64,000 nt of DNA from a virus, in IMG/VR virus record IMGVR_UViG_3300028394_000002, positions 32,998-96,997 of that record, one strand, 5' to 3'. The notes beneath the pieces were generated by a model. That model was not told the DNA's origin. It saw only the letters and a program-made list of their open reading frames with translations, and searched no databases. The translations under genes were made by a program, and so were the position numbers. Shown here in pieces: positions 45,905 to 55,311 of the stretch. Each line of letters opens with the position of its first letter. Within the stretch, counting starts at the first letter, position 1.

Positions 45905-46765
45905 TTATTGTAGATTTAAATTAGCTTCTAAATCTAACTTATCTTCTACTAAACTTGTTTGAAAAAATAGCCCTGAATTACCTAATCCTAATAACTTAAT
46001 AAGCTTATAGTTTTTAGTAAACTCTTCTATACCTTGGTATTCTCCGAATTTAGTTACATATTCATGTAATACTAAACTATGAAAAGGTGTTCCTTCTTCA
46101 TCTTCTTCAAATAGAGTTTCAGCAAACTTACTACCTTTACCTGGAATTCCTTTAATATTATCTATAGAATCACCTGTTATTACTTGTGTCCACAAGTTTA
46201 ACTGAGCGGCATCTTCACTAATATCATAAAATTCTGGTTTCTTGTAGTTATAATGATTACCTGGAATTTGATCTAAGTCTTTATCTGTATGAACAATTAA
46301 GACATTCTGCCCCAATTGTTCTTTACACATATTAACTAAATCATCTGCCTCATAACCATCTACTCTACAGAAACCTAAGGTTTCAATAGCATAAGCTGTT
46401 AATTCTTTCAAAAATCTAGGTTTTTCTAACTTCTTTCGATTAGCTTTGTATTCTGGGTAAAAACTATAACGATGAGAACCAGCTGTTAAGAAAGCTACAT
46501 ATTGAAGACAACCTGAGTCCATTAGAATCTTTAAAAAATATGTGTTAAATTCTTCAATCACATTATTTAAAGTTCTTTCAGTTTGAGCTCCAAATTGAGC
46601 TATTTGATAATCATCTTGTTTCTTATCTACACAAATAGCAAATAAAATACTATCTGCATCAATTATAGCTGTTTTAAGCCCTTCATCTTGTATTATCTTA
46701 GTATTACTTATAAAGTCTACTAAAGTTCCTCTAATCGAAGGATTAGGCACTATTTTAATCTGCAT
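45905..46765 (-). CDS. 5'-3' exonuclease (FEN/RNase H-like)
   Basis: The 286-residue protein has IIDADSILF (Asp36, Asp38), YPEYKANRKK, GYEADDLVNM and HTDKDLDQIPG. It also has GDSIDNIKGIPGKGSKFAETL, the helix-hairpin-helix segment. These match the flap endonuclease / phage 5'-3' exonuclease family such as T5 D15 and T4 RNase H. It would remove RNA primers or flaps in replication. It overlaps the next gene by 11 bases. The assignment is secure. Confidence 0.9.
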   Translation of the reverse strand: MQIKIVPNPSIRGTLVDFISNTKIIQDEGLKTAIIDADSILFAICVDKKQDDYQIAQFGAQTERTLNNVIEEFNTYFLKILMDSGCLQYVAFLTAGSHRYSFYPEYKANRKKLEKPRFLKELTAYAIETLGFCRVDGYEADDLVNMCKEQLGQNVLIVHTDKDLDQIPGNHYNYKKPEFYDISEDAAQLNLWTQVITGDSIDNIKGIPGKGSKFAETLFEEDEEGTPFHSLVLHEYVTKFGEYQGIEEFTKNYKLIKLLGLGNSGLFFQTSLVEDKLDLEANLNLQ

Positions 46766-47111
46766 AGTCCTCCTCTAACAATTCAACCTCTTCGTTATGC
46801 ATTACTGCTAACCATTGGTCATATAAAACTTTGTAGGGCTCATTTAAAGTAAACATTTGATAATATCTCCAAAGTTCTTCATCCCCTTGTTCATAAGCTA
46901 TTATAAACTCATCACTAGAAATAGTATCATTAGTTAGATACTCTTCTATCATAGGCCCTAAAGTATACCTACCATTAATAGCCGCATCATACTCATCAGA
47001 TTTAGGTCCAAATTGAGCTAAAATACCTTCTATTAATTCAGTAGGATACATATAAATAGAACCTTTATACTCCCTTTCTATTACTGAGTTAGCTTTTAAT
47101 TCCGCTTCCAT
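46755..47111 (-). CDS. Hypothetical acidic protein, 118 residues
   Basis: The protein is acidic and helical, with YPTELIEGILAQFGP and an EEVELLEEDYAD tail. It has no motif I recognise. Both ends overlap neighbours by 11-23 bases, which supports co-translation with the exonuclease gene. Confidence 0.6.
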   Translation of the reverse strand: MEAELKANSVIEREYKGSIYMYPTELIEGILAQFGPKSDEYDAAINGRYTLGPMIEEYLTNDTISSDEFIIAYEQGDEELWRYYQMFTLNEPYKVLYDQWLAVMHNEEVELLEEDYAD

Positions 47112-47361
47112 ATATATTTAAATTACTGTATTGGTTAATTAAATAATCGTTTAGATTATCAACCATTTCTTCATATTCTGCAGCTATACTTTCTTTATAG
47201 ATATAACAATCATTAACCTCATCATAATCAAAGATTAATTCAGGGTCTTTATATTTATCTTTAATAAGTACATCAGCTAAATCTGAAGCTAAAGTAAAAC
47301 TATCTAAACTAATTGTTGTATTTTTAATTTGTTTTTCAGTGGCTTTACTCATTTGTATCAT
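47089..47361 (-). CDS. Hypothetical acidic protein, 90 residues
   Basis: This small acidic protein has a polar helical start (SKATEKQIKNTT) and a C-terminal YDEVNDCYIYKESIAAEYEEMV segment. It overlaps the RusA-like gene by 17 bases and the next gene by 23. A second ATG at codon 4 is an alternative start. No family is recognised. Confidence 0.55.
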   Translation of the reverse strand: MIQMSKATEKQIKNTTISLDSFTLASDLADVLIKDKYKDPELIFDYDEVNDCYIYKESIAAEYEEMVDNLNDYLINQYSNLNIYGSGIKS

Positions 47362-47941
47362 TTATAGTATATATTGTAATAATTAATTGTCTTCTACCAT
47401 CTTCAGTAGGTATAAATCTTGTTGGTATTTCTTGAATAAATTCAGATGAGTCATCTGCACCTACAACTAGTTTTAAACAGTCTAATAATACCTTACGGTA
47501 TATTAAAGCTAGATTATCTATATCCCAGTTATTTCTATCAATACTTTTAACAAAAGTCATATCTACCCCAATTGGAAACAATTTAGGGTCTATTTTTTGT
47601 AAATCATTTAATTCATTAAGAAAGTATAATTTAACTTCTCTAGCAATTTTGGTTCTTAGATGAAAAGGTAATCCAACCCAAATATCTTGTCCAGATATCT
47701 TCTTCAACTTAGGAGTTCCAACACTTCTAACATTTTTAATTATTTTTTCACTACTTTCTTTATTAATTAATATACCTTCTTTGTTAAAACCATAGTCTTC
47801 TTTCTTATACTTCTTAGGTATAGGGACTCCGCGTTTATAAAAAGTAGGTCTTCTTTTGTTGCTAAGTGTAACATATTCTATATAGTTGTCTAAAACTTTT
47901 TGATATATTATACTTTTATCATCTATTTGGTAACCTCTCAT
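47345..47941 (-). CDS. RusA-like Holliday junction resolvase
   Basis: In the 198-residue protein the segment NWDIDNLALIYRKVLLDCL (Asp140, Asp142) is followed by VGADDSSEF (Asp163, Asp164). It ends in strands with GRRQLIITIY. That order (DxDN, K, LLD, then DD) is the active-site pattern of RusA-type endonucleases. The first 120 residues, with several Lys-rich patches, look like an added N-terminal region. Function in resolving recombination intermediates is a family-based inference; the neighbours (primase, annealing protein, exonuclease) agree. Confidence 0.7.
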   Translation of the reverse strand: MRGYQIDDKSIIYQKVLDNYIEYVTLSNKRRPTFYKRGVPIPKKYKKEDYGFNKEGILINKESSEKIIKNVRSVGTPKLKKISGQDIWVGLPFHLRTKIAREVKLYFLNELNDLQKIDPKLFPIGVDMTFVKSIDRNNWDIDNLALIYRKVLLDCLKLVVGADDSSEFIQEIPTRFIPTEDGRRQLIITIYTINDTNE

Positions 47942-47976
47942 ATACTTTCCTCATACTTTAATTAAGTATTATTGTA

Positions 47977-49026
47977 TTAGAGTAGGCTATCAATCAACAC
48001 TTTTGCTTCTCTTAATCCGAACTTTGCAGTATAATCACTAATATCTTTAGCTCCATATTCATCTGGTATGTATAAAGGTATAAAATCAGGAAAAGCTGAT
48101 ACTATTTCATTAGTACCAGCAATTCCAGCTTTATCATTATCATAAAAAGAATAGAAGTTTTTTAATCCAAGATTTTTTAGTTTCAAATATAACTCAAAAG
48201 TAAAAGGATTAGTTTCACCTTGTAAACTTATAGCTTGATAACCCAATTTGTATAGACACATAACATCTTTTAGACTCTTGGTTACTATAATAGTATCAAA
48301 TGTAGATTTCTCATAATTTGATATTTCTTGACTGAACACGTTGGTCACTAGAACATTATATCCTTCTATATCATTTTGATTACCAGAAAACAGCCATTTA
48401 GTTTTCTTGTTTTTAGTTAAAGGGCAATAGATTTTATAAGTTTTATCAAATTGATAAGCATACACAGGGTTTTTATTGTTATAAATTCTGCATAAACTAC
48501 CATTTAACCAAACATATTTACAACTCTTTACATTAAATAATTTTAAAGTATTTTCATCTATACCATATAGACTCCAATAATCTAAATCTACTTTAGTAAA
48601 AGGTTGCTCTTCTATTGTAATGACATTCTTCTTAGGTTTGATCAGATGTGTTATTTCTGTTACAGGTTGACTTTGATGTAAAGTATTGCTGGTAGTAATA
48701 GGTTTTTCTGACTTACTAATAAGATTAAAATCATTAGAAATTATCCTTAAAGCTTCTTGGAAGTTACAATTATATAATTTTTCTACTATATTGAAACAAT
48801 CAAATATTTCTTTAGTACCAAAATCTTTAGCTGTAAATTTACTTCCATTATATTTTATTCCAAAACTTGGATTTTTATCCTCTCTAAAAGGACTAGATAT
48901 TAAGTTACTATACGCTAATTTAATATTAAGATAGTACTCAATAATTTGTTGATCTGATAGCCTACTTAATACAAAATCTTTAGTTATGTAGGAGTCTTCA
49001 GAATTTATCATTGAAAAATCGAACAT
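47977..49026 (-). CDS. DnaG-like primase / Toprim-domain protein with altered motifs
   Basis: In the 349-residue protein, SPFREDKNPSFGIKYNGSKF (45-64) matches the zinc-binding CHC2 domain of primases but lacks the metal cysteines. A Toprim-like part has IIVTKSLKDVMCLYKLG (about 245-262) and FYDNDKAGI (about 293-301). The DxD motif is there, while the usual catalytic Glu of the first Toprim motif is replaced by Lys/Ser. It lies next to SSB-like, annealing and helicase genes, so a replication primase role is likely. The motif changes raise a question about activity. Confidence 0.72.
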   Translation of the reverse strand: MFDFSMINSEDSYITKDFVLSRLSDQQIIEYYLNIKLAYSNLISSPFREDKNPSFGIKYNGSKFTAKDFGTKEIFDCFNIVEKLYNCNFQEALRIISNDFNLISKSEKPITTSNTLHQSQPVTEITHLIKPKKNVITIEEQPFTKVDLDYWSLYGIDENTLKLFNVKSCKYVWLNGSLCRIYNNKNPVYAYQFDKTYKIYCPLTKNKKTKWLFSGNQNDIEGYNVLVTNVFSQEISNYEKSTFDTIIVTKSLKDVMCLYKLGYQAISLQGETNPFTFELYLKLKNLGLKNFYSFYDNDKAGIAGTNEIVSAFPDFIPLYIPDEYGAKDISDYTAKFGLREAKVLIDSLL

Positions 49027-49060
49027 AACTAAGATTTTATTTGTTATTAATTAATTAAAT

Positions 49061-49606
49061 TTAGAATGGTAAGTCATCTGTTTTAGCTAATTGAGGTGCA
49101 TTACCATCAATAGTTGCTTGGTTAACTTTCTTTAGGTCATACTGATTATTAGTATCATAAACTAAAGCACTCATTTCTTTAGAGGTAGTCATTGCTTCTG
49201 CAAAGTTAGGTAAACCTAGTACAGTTTTTACGTATACTTTACCATCTCTACTAGAAACAAATTCTTCACCTGTAAATTTAATTCTTAAAGTTTGACCTTT
49301 AAGTATTTTGTTAACATCGTCAATTGAAGTTGCTGCATTAACTACATCTTCTGATGCAGATTTAGTCATTAAATGCTTTAGTTTTCGCATTGTATACTGA
49401 GGTGCCCCTCCTTCCATTGACATGTCAATTGTTAACTCTGCACCATCAGCACTAGTAAAAGGTACTCGAATTACCTTCTTACCTTTATCTGTAGTAGTTT
49501 CAGTTACTGACCCAATAGTAACATTTTCATTTACTCCTGGACGGATTACTGGTTTTACTTCTTTTGATGATTGTACTTCTGCAAAGTTAAATGTTGTTTC
49601 GCTCAT
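49061..49606 (-). CDS. Single-stranded DNA-binding protein-like
   Basis: In the 181-residue protein, strands in the first two-thirds (GVNENVTIGSVTE, VIRVPFTSADG, LRIKFTGEEF) fit an OB-like fold. A polar linker follows and the end is KTDDLPF, the acidic tip with terminal Phe used by bacterial and phage SSBs to recruit partners. It is adjacent to the primase-like and RecT-like genes. The 71-base gap 49607-49677 upstream is AT-rich, and I see no clear promoter in it. The call rests mainly on tail and context. Confidence 0.7.
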   Translation of the reverse strand: MSETTFNFAEVQSSKEVKPVIRPGVNENVTIGSVTETTTDKGKKVIRVPFTSADGAELTIDMSMEGGAPQYTMRKLKHLMTKSASEDVVNAATSIDDVNKILKGQTLRIKFTGEEFVSSRDGKVYVKTVLGLPNFAEAMTTSKEMSALVYDTNNQYDLKKVNQATIDGNAPQLAKTDDLPF

Positions 49607-49677
49607 ATATTTATCGTATTATGTTTGTTGTGGTTAAAGGAATATGTTTATTATTTGTAATCTTGTATATAGTAAAG

Positions 49678-50289
49678 TTATTGTATAACAATAGCATCAC
49701 CATCTTCTGTAATTTCTATCTGAGGGGAATTAGGAGTAAAACTCGCTAATTCTTCAGTTGTATAAAGGCCATTAATTAAATCAGGGGCAACTCTATTAGC
49801 ACCTTTAGAATAACACCTCCAATACTGCATAACAGCAGGCTGCTTTTTCCAATTGTCCTTATTAGTTAATCCTAATCTCTCAGCATCTCTATAGGTATAA
49901 GATACATCTTCTTCTATCCCATCTCGATAGAATCTAATAGTTGTAATATAATCAACTTTAGCTCCTTTCTCGTCTAAGATAGGTTCAAAATCTTTTATAG
50001 TTTTGGTTCTTACACCTCCCTTTCTGATAAGGCTAGCCATACCTTTTGGTTTTAATGCTGGCTTACCCATTATCACATCTATGAGCTCAAAAGAAGCCAT
50101 AGTTTCAAGTCCTAATTCCTTACCTTTCAAAGCTATAACAACAGCTTGTTCTGGCTTCTTAATTGAACTTGGTAATAACCCGCTTGCAATCCATGTTTCA
50201 GCTTTTACTAATAAGTCAGCTTGTGCTGATTCATCATACTTTTGTAAACTTGCTGTAACCCCATTTTTTTCTTTTTCTTCTTCTTGCAT
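49678..50289 (-). CDS. RecT-like single-strand annealing protein
   Basis: The 203-residue protein has ASGLLPSSIKKPEQAVVIAL, then KGKELGLETMASFELIDVI, MGKPALKPKGMASLIRKGG and a later WKKQPAVMQYWRCYSKGANR. This is the pattern of RecT-family annealing proteins of phages. It would pair complementary single strands in recombination-dependent replication. It lies between SSB-like and DnaB-like genes. It is shorter than typical RecT (about 270), and its last residues are acidic. I am fairly confident of the family. Confidence 0.75.
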   Translation of the reverse strand: MQEEEKEKNGVTASLQKYDESAQADLLVKAETWIASGLLPSSIKKPEQAVVIALKGKELGLETMASFELIDVIMGKPALKPKGMASLIRKGGVRTKTIKDFEPILDEKGAKVDYITTIRFYRDGIEEDVSYTYRDAERLGLTNKDNWKKQPAVMQYWRCYSKGANRVAPDLINGLYTTEELASFTPNSPQIEITEDGDAIVIQ

Positions 50290-50293
50290 CTAG

Positions 50294-51346
50294 TTATTTT
50301 AATTTGTTTAAATACTCTTTGTATAGGTCTTCGGTCATTTCAGCAGCTTTAGGTAATTCTATAAATGTGCCAGCTTTAGGATTAAAAAGAGTTCCTATTG
50401 CTATATTATCAACAGATAATCTGTTTTTAATAATCTTTAACATCACAAAATTACTTTTAAAGTCATTTAGTTTGTAATTAAGACTCTCTCTCATATCAAG
50501 TTTCCAAGGATTTAGAAGTCCTATAACAACATCACTATCGTCATAAGGATTCCTAGTATTTTTGAAATCTGATTGTTGCGGAGATAAATCTACACCTTTA
50601 AACTTACTCCTTTCTACACTAGATAGTGAGTCATTAAACTGACTAATGTTAAAGAAACTAATACCAAATTGGTTACTTAGTTGTACGCAGTACTCAGACC
50701 ACTTATCAATATTTTCTTTTACAGAGAAACCCCTTTCAAGACTTAATAAAGATATATGATCTACTATTACTAAACATTGCCAATCTGGGTTAGTTGGTTT
50801 AAAACTAACTATTTTTTTCTTAACATTTCCTTCAGAATCTGTGTAATTTTCATAAGTAAATTTACCATGATCTGCGCCAAATTTCCATAAAGTATGATAC
50901 ATACCTGTTGGATTCTCTGGTTTAAAATAGAAATTTATCTTACTAAACATTTCTTCCATATAAGGAATTTCAGCATTAACTAGTCCTAACTCATAAGAAT
51001 TTAACCTATTTTGACCTAAACCTTTTATCCTCTCAGGAGGAATAGTAACACCATACTTATTAAATATAATAGTACTTAACCAGTTACACTGCTTAGTTAC
51101 TTTGTCTATTTCATAAGAATAGTAAAATACATCTAGTTCTATATTTTTAGCTTTTGCATCTTGTATTGCATTACTAACCATATAATCACATAATGTTGTT
51201 TTACCTGTACCACTATTCCCTCCTATAAGAGTTTTACACTTTCTTTGTACACCAAAGATGTAGTTATTTAGCCTATTAAAGCCATTAGATAACCCTTCAT
51301 ACTTCCCATCTAAACCCTCGTCTATCCGTAACTTTAAATCGCTCAT
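50294..51346 (-). CDS. DnaB-like RecA-fold ATPase / replicative helicase
   Basis: The 350-residue protein shows a Walker A, GGNSGTGKTTL, at 42-52. YYSYEIDK lies near 85, a Walker B, CLVIVDHISLL, follows, then a sensor-type FFNISQFNDS and a C-terminal VMLKIIKNR. These are DnaB/RadA-type RecA-fold helicase motifs. The N-terminal DnaB domain is missing, so this may be a core-only helicase. It lies between the annealing protein and a putative loader-like gene. Replication function is inferred from family and context. Confidence 0.82.
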   Translation of the reverse strand: MSDLKLRIDEGLDGKYEGLSNGFNRLNNYIFGVQRKCKTLIGGNSGTGKTTLCDYMVSNAIQDAKAKNIELDVFYYSYEIDKVTKQCNWLSTIIFNKYGVTIPPERIKGLGQNRLNSYELGLVNAEIPYMEEMFSKINFYFKPENPTGMYHTLWKFGADHGKFTYENYTDSEGNVKKKIVSFKPTNPDWQCLVIVDHISLLSLERGFSVKENIDKWSEYCVQLSNQFGISFFNISQFNDSLSSVERSKFKGVDLSPQQSDFKNTRNPYDDSDVVIGLLNPWKLDMRESLNYKLNDFKSNFVMLKIIKNRLSVDNIAIGTLFNPKAGTFIELPKAAEMTEDLYKEYLNKLK

Positions 51347-51350
51347 CTAA

Positions 51351-51989
51351 CTATATTCCAGTTAATTCATTAGTTGAATAAGTATCTTGATTATTGTTTA
51401 CACCTTGGACATAGGCTTCACAAGCTCCGCTCAACATACTTATTCCATCTTTATAGATAAAATTAGGCGCAAGTTTCATCATTGAATAATTCTTACTTTT
51501 CATATCCTCAATATAGTTCTTGGTGGCTTCAAGAATTATATCTTTGGTAAATTCAGAATTATCTACTAAAAACTTGTACATCTTTTTATCACAATCTTTT
51601 ATAGAGGTTCTAACATAGTAGCCTCCTGATTTAATACCTTTAGGAAATAAATCATACCAATCTTCTATCCAAAGTATTTTGTACTTAGGTAAAATAGATT
51701 CATTACTAGGAGTACTAGTAGACTCTTTAAAGAATCTTTCAATACCTAATTTAGTAATAAATAAATTATCATTAGTAAAATCTGTATATCTACTAGTACC
51801 TTCAAGTAGCTCAACTCTAGCTAAAAACCCTAGATGAATTAATTTTTGAATACCTTGATGACTATCATAAATTTCTACTTTATTATATTCTTCAGCATAT
51901 TGTTTATCTCCATGAAATAAACTATATAGAAGAATATATTGAGAGAAATCTATATCATTATCTCTTAGTTTTTTTAAAAGTTCTTTCAT
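51351..51989 (-). CDS. Putative replication-associated protein, winged-helix-like start
   Basis: The first 90 residues of this 212-residue protein look like a winged helix (helix, helix, LIHLGFLARVELLEG strand pair, TKLGIERFF). A helical C-terminal half follows (FTKDIILEATKNYIEDM). This arrangement, next to a DnaB-like gene, suggests a helicase loader or initiation factor like DnaD. No named signature is present. The gene is certain and the role is speculative. Confidence 0.6.
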   Translation of the reverse strand: MKELLKKLRDNDIDFSQYILLYSLFHGDKQYAEEYNKVEIYDSHQGIQKLIHLGFLARVELLEGTSRYTDFTNDNLFITKLGIERFFKESTSTPSNESILPKYKILWIEDWYDLFPKGIKSGGYYVRTSIKDCDKKMYKFLVDNSEFTKDIILEATKNYIEDMKSKNYSMMKLAPNFIYKDGISMLSGACEAYVQGVNNNQDTYSTNELTGI

Positions 51990-51993
51990 TTAA

Positions 51994-53148
51994 TTAAAGA
52001 CCTCTAAACATTACTATTTGATCAGAACTCTCTTCACTCATTAAATCTTGGCCTAATAGACTATCTAACTTTTCTAAAGTAATAGTATCTAAATCATAAG
52101 AATCCCCATTAAAATCAAAATATACCCCATTGTCATAGTCTATATAATCTTCATATGTAGTAGATTCAAGTGAACTTATATTAAAATCATCATCGTTTAA
52201 GAAAAACTCAGGAAGAGGAGGTGTTGTATAATTTCCATAAAGATTACTTCCAATTGTTCTATAATTTTCTGTAGTAACTTTAGGCTTACTAGTATTTTCT
52301 AAGAATGTATTAAATAACCTAACACGCTGCCATTTAAACTTATCTCTATTCTTTTCTATTAAGTCATCAGGTAATACCCCACTTTCAAGTTTATAGATTT
52401 TATCATTTAAATCTATAATCTTACTTTTAATTAGATCCAAATTAATAATAGCCTTGTTTCTATCATACACCATTTTATGATATTCTGGATTAGTTTTAAC
52501 TAGATTATCTAAAGTGTCACTAACCTGCTCTATCTCCATATCCAGGTCTTTAAAACTATCTAAAATCTCTTTTCTAGCAGCTTTGTAATTCTGAGTACTA
52601 CTATTTAATTCTAAATAGATATGATCTTTATCATAGTACATATTTGTTTGATCTGAATCTAAACTAGGTAGGAAAAATGATACATACATCCTAAATCCTA
52701 ACTTTGCTCTAATAGCACTATCAATAGCATGGCCACTATGATTATATGCCATTAGATTTAAATTAGTTATATTAACTATTTTAATAGGTACTATAATAAC
52801 ATTGTTATTTAAAGCTTTTATAAATGAGTTTATAAAATCTTCATTAAAAATAGATTTTTTATATAACTCTATATTAGTTAAAACTTCAAAGGGTAAGCCA
52901 CTAGTATTAGTAACATACCAAACTAATTTAAATAATTCACCTAATAAACTACCATCTGATTTATTTTTAATAGAGCCTTTTGTTGGTTTTTTTTCAGGCT
53001 CCTCTTTTATAGAAAATCTTTCTGCTATACCTAGACTAGTAGCAGCACTTGTCCATTTATGAAGTCGCTCCATATTACCAGCTAATATCTGATCAGCCAT
53101 TTGATCTACGTTATTTGACACATATTTTTTTACTTTTTCTTCGCTCAT
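51994..53148 (-). CDS. Hypothetical protein with coiled coil, 384 residues
   Basis: The protein has a charged N-terminal helix, a mixed central domain (about 65-185) and a coiled-coil-like region (about 185-260). The C-terminal third is acidic and probably disordered, with many Asp, Tyr and Glu residues. No enzyme motif is visible. It sits between the loader-like gene and a small unknown gene, within the replication operon. The family is unknown. Confidence 0.65.
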   Translation of the reverse strand: MSEEKVKKYVSNNVDQMADQILAGNMERLHKWTSAATSLGIAERFSIKEEPEKKPTKGSIKNKSDGSLLGELFKLVWYVTNTSGLPFEVLTNIELYKKSIFNEDFINSFIKALNNNVIIVPIKIVNITNLNLMAYNHSGHAIDSAIRAKLGFRMYVSFFLPSLDSDQTNMYYDKDHIYLELNSSTQNYKAARKEILDSFKDLDMEIEQVSDTLDNLVKTNPEYHKMVYDRNKAIINLDLIKSKIIDLNDKIYKLESGVLPDDLIEKNRDKFKWQRVRLFNTFLENTSKPKVTTENYRTIGSNLYGNYTTPPLPEFFLNDDDFNISSLESTTYEDYIDYDNGVYFDFNGDSYDLDTITLEKLDSLLGQDLMSEESSDQIVMFRGL

Positions 53149-53152
53149 ATTA

Positions 53153-53566
53153 TTATCCCTCCATTAATTCAAGATCCCTTGTATTTATAATATTTAAATA
53201 TTCTTCTAACTCAGTATTAGTTTCATAAACCCCTATAAAATAATCATCTTCAATTATAGTAATTAATTTATGTGTATCATAATATAAACTTGGAGTTTTA
53301 ATTAAAACACTACTAATTATAAGTAACAACTCTTTTTTAGTTAGAGCCTCATAATTTCTACCCATGTGATAGGAATTAGATAACTCTTGGTCAAGCTTTT
53401 CTAATGTATTATAATAACTTATAGGCATGTAAGTTACTGTAGGTTTATATTCATCATCTGTAGAAGTTAAAACTTCTTCAATTGTAAAATCAAAAGAAGT
53501 TTTAACTATCTTAGAAACGTCTATACTACCTTTTAAAGCATCTTTTTTTGTTGTATTTATTACCAT
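53153..53566 (-). CDS. Hypothetical protein, 137 residues
   Basis: The protein is mixed, with YMPISYYNTLEKLDQELSN, a helical KKELLLIISSVLIK segment and a strand-rich end (TIIEDDYFIGVYETN). No family is recognised. It lies two bases after the first amidotransferase-like gene of the island and may belong to either block. Confidence 0.6.
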   Translation of the reverse strand: MVINTTKKDALKGSIDVSKIVKTSFDFTIEEVLTSTDDEYKPTVTYMPISYYNTLEKLDQELSNSYHMGRNYEALTKKELLLIISSVLIKTPSLYYDTHKLITIIEDDYFIGVYETNTELEEYLNIINTRDLELMEG

Positions 53567-53568
53567 AA

Positions 53569-55311
53569 TTAGTCCATTATTCTAGCTAAATGATTATCAA
53601 TAAGAGTGTAAGGTTCATCAAATAAAGATTCTTTAGGACCTGCTAAGTTTAATTTTTTATTAGCTTTAGCATCTAAAATATCTTTTACAAAGTTATTATA
53701 AAATTCAACTAGAGCTATACCATTATAATGATTCTTAACAAAATTATAAGCTTTATCTGTTGCATAACCTTTTAAAGATTTTTCTTTATTTACTTGTGTT
53801 TGAATGCTAAATGTAAGATTTTTAAGAGTCTTACTTTTATTTAAAGAAATCTCAATTCCAAATCTTTCAACTAGCTTCATATAATCTCTGTAAACAGGAA
53901 TCATAGAATGTTTAGGCCTAATTTTAAAATTATTACCAATTTGATCATGAGTTCTAATTACATACTCAGTATAATCATCATCACTAATGTTAGACTCTCC
54001 ATAAATAGTACCTCTTATATATACATTATCTAAAGTTACTGTACCTACAGTAAATTGAGTATCAGGAGGAAATATTAAATTATTTCTAGCCTCTTCCTGT
54101 ATATTAACAAGTGTAAAATGCTTACAGTTTTCATTAGTTAACTTAATAGGTAAACTAAAATCAGCTGCAATAGCATACTTACTATTTAAAGCTACATCAT
54201 CTTTAGAGGTTACTTTAATAACCTTATCTAACGGGCCTAAATTTAAGTTGTGACGCTTATTATACTTAGTATTAAAGTACTCAGCTTTATTAGAATGTCT
54301 ACCAATAGGTATAACTTTAACTTCTATTTTAGGTAGCTTTAATTCGTACTCAAAACTAGAGTTAACTAATTTCCTAACTACAGCTACTTGTGCTTTAGAG
54401 ATAATTTCTAATTCTTCAACAACAGGTTCAGAATCTGTATTAATACTAGTTCTTTCTAGCCAATCATTAAAAAGTTTTTCATCATCAGTTTCAGAACCAA
54501 GATTAAAATTCGTTTGTTGATCGCTTAAATTAAACCCTGTGTTAATACCGCAAAAACTAGGAAAATTTTCTTCTTCCTCATCTTCAATATCAACAAGATT
54601 ATGAAATTTATTACGAAGTAAGTTTGATTCAGAGCCTCTATTAGAGCTACCTCCTCTATCTTCAGTATAACTTTTATACCCACTATTAGAGAATAGATAA
54701 CCTTCATCATTTATAAAGGTACCTAAAATAATCATCTCTCTATCAGGAAACATAAAACAAACTTTCTCACCTTTTAATGAGTTAGCTAATGTTAAATTAG
54801 TAGCTATAAGTGCATGAGGAGCATTTTTTAGAGCTTCAATTTGTTTATCTGATCTAAAATAACTTAATCCCCAATTATAAGTATCACTTAAACCCTCATC
54901 AAAACATTCATACTCATATCCAGAAAATATACCATTATGAGCAAATATACCTGTTTTTACATCATCATCTTCTGTAGTTAATTCAGAAACTATGCCTATT
55001 CTACTCATAGTACTCTTTTCTCCTAGTATATATGGATGTTGATTATATATGGTTCTAGAACCGTTTGTACCCCATCTTAAATGAACTAATACTTCATCTT
55101 CAGCTTGTATGTCTTGACTCTTTAACCATCTGTAAAAATCCTGTTTACTGTGGTTATAATGCCCTTTACTCATTCTAAGTATATGAGAGGAGCTTTTTCT
55201 TACAGCTCCTCCTATACCATCTCTGTTAGTAACAATACCAGATTCAATTGCACTAAGCATGAATTTATGGTCATAAGCTACTCCAGAGGGTTTCATCATT
55301 AATAAACACAT
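53569..55311 (-). CDS. Class II glutamine amidotransferase-like protein
   Basis: The 580-residue protein begins MCLL, so Cys2 becomes the N-terminal nucleophile after Met removal, as in Ntn-type amidotransferases. HLRWGTNG (near 78-85) supplies the arginine/glycine loop and FAHNG (near 122) the oxyanion site. The later TDTE motif is replaced by SDTYNW, and the C-terminal half (about 290-580) is unknown. It should hydrolyse glutamine or a related amide and pass ammonia or act directly. Its last base overlaps the adjacent amidoligase start region, and the next three genes continue the theme. Confidence 0.75.
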   Translation of the reverse strand: MCLLMMKPSGVAYDHKFMLSAIESGIVTNRDGIGGAVRKSSSHILRMSKGHYNHSKQDFYRWLKSQDIQAEDEVLVHLRWGTNGSRTIYNQHPYILGEKSTMSRIGIVSELTTEDDDVKTGIFAHNGIFSGYEYECFDEGLSDTYNWGLSYFRSDKQIEALKNAPHALIATNLTLANSLKGEKVCFMFPDREMIILGTFINDEGYLFSNSGYKSYTEDRGGSSNRGSESNLLRNKFHNLVDIEDEEEENFPSFCGINTGFNLSDQQTNFNLGSETDDEKLFNDWLERTSINTDSEPVVEELEIISKAQVAVVRKLVNSSFEYELKLPKIEVKVIPIGRHSNKAEYFNTKYNKRHNLNLGPLDKVIKVTSKDDVALNSKYAIAADFSLPIKLTNENCKHFTLVNIQEEARNNLIFPPDTQFTVGTVTLDNVYIRGTIYGESNISDDDYTEYVIRTHDQIGNNFKIRPKHSMIPVYRDYMKLVERFGIEISLNKSKTLKNLTFSIQTQVNKEKSLKGYATDKAYNFVKNHYNGIALVEFYNNFVKDILDAKANKKLNLAGPKESLFDEPYTLIDNHLARIMD

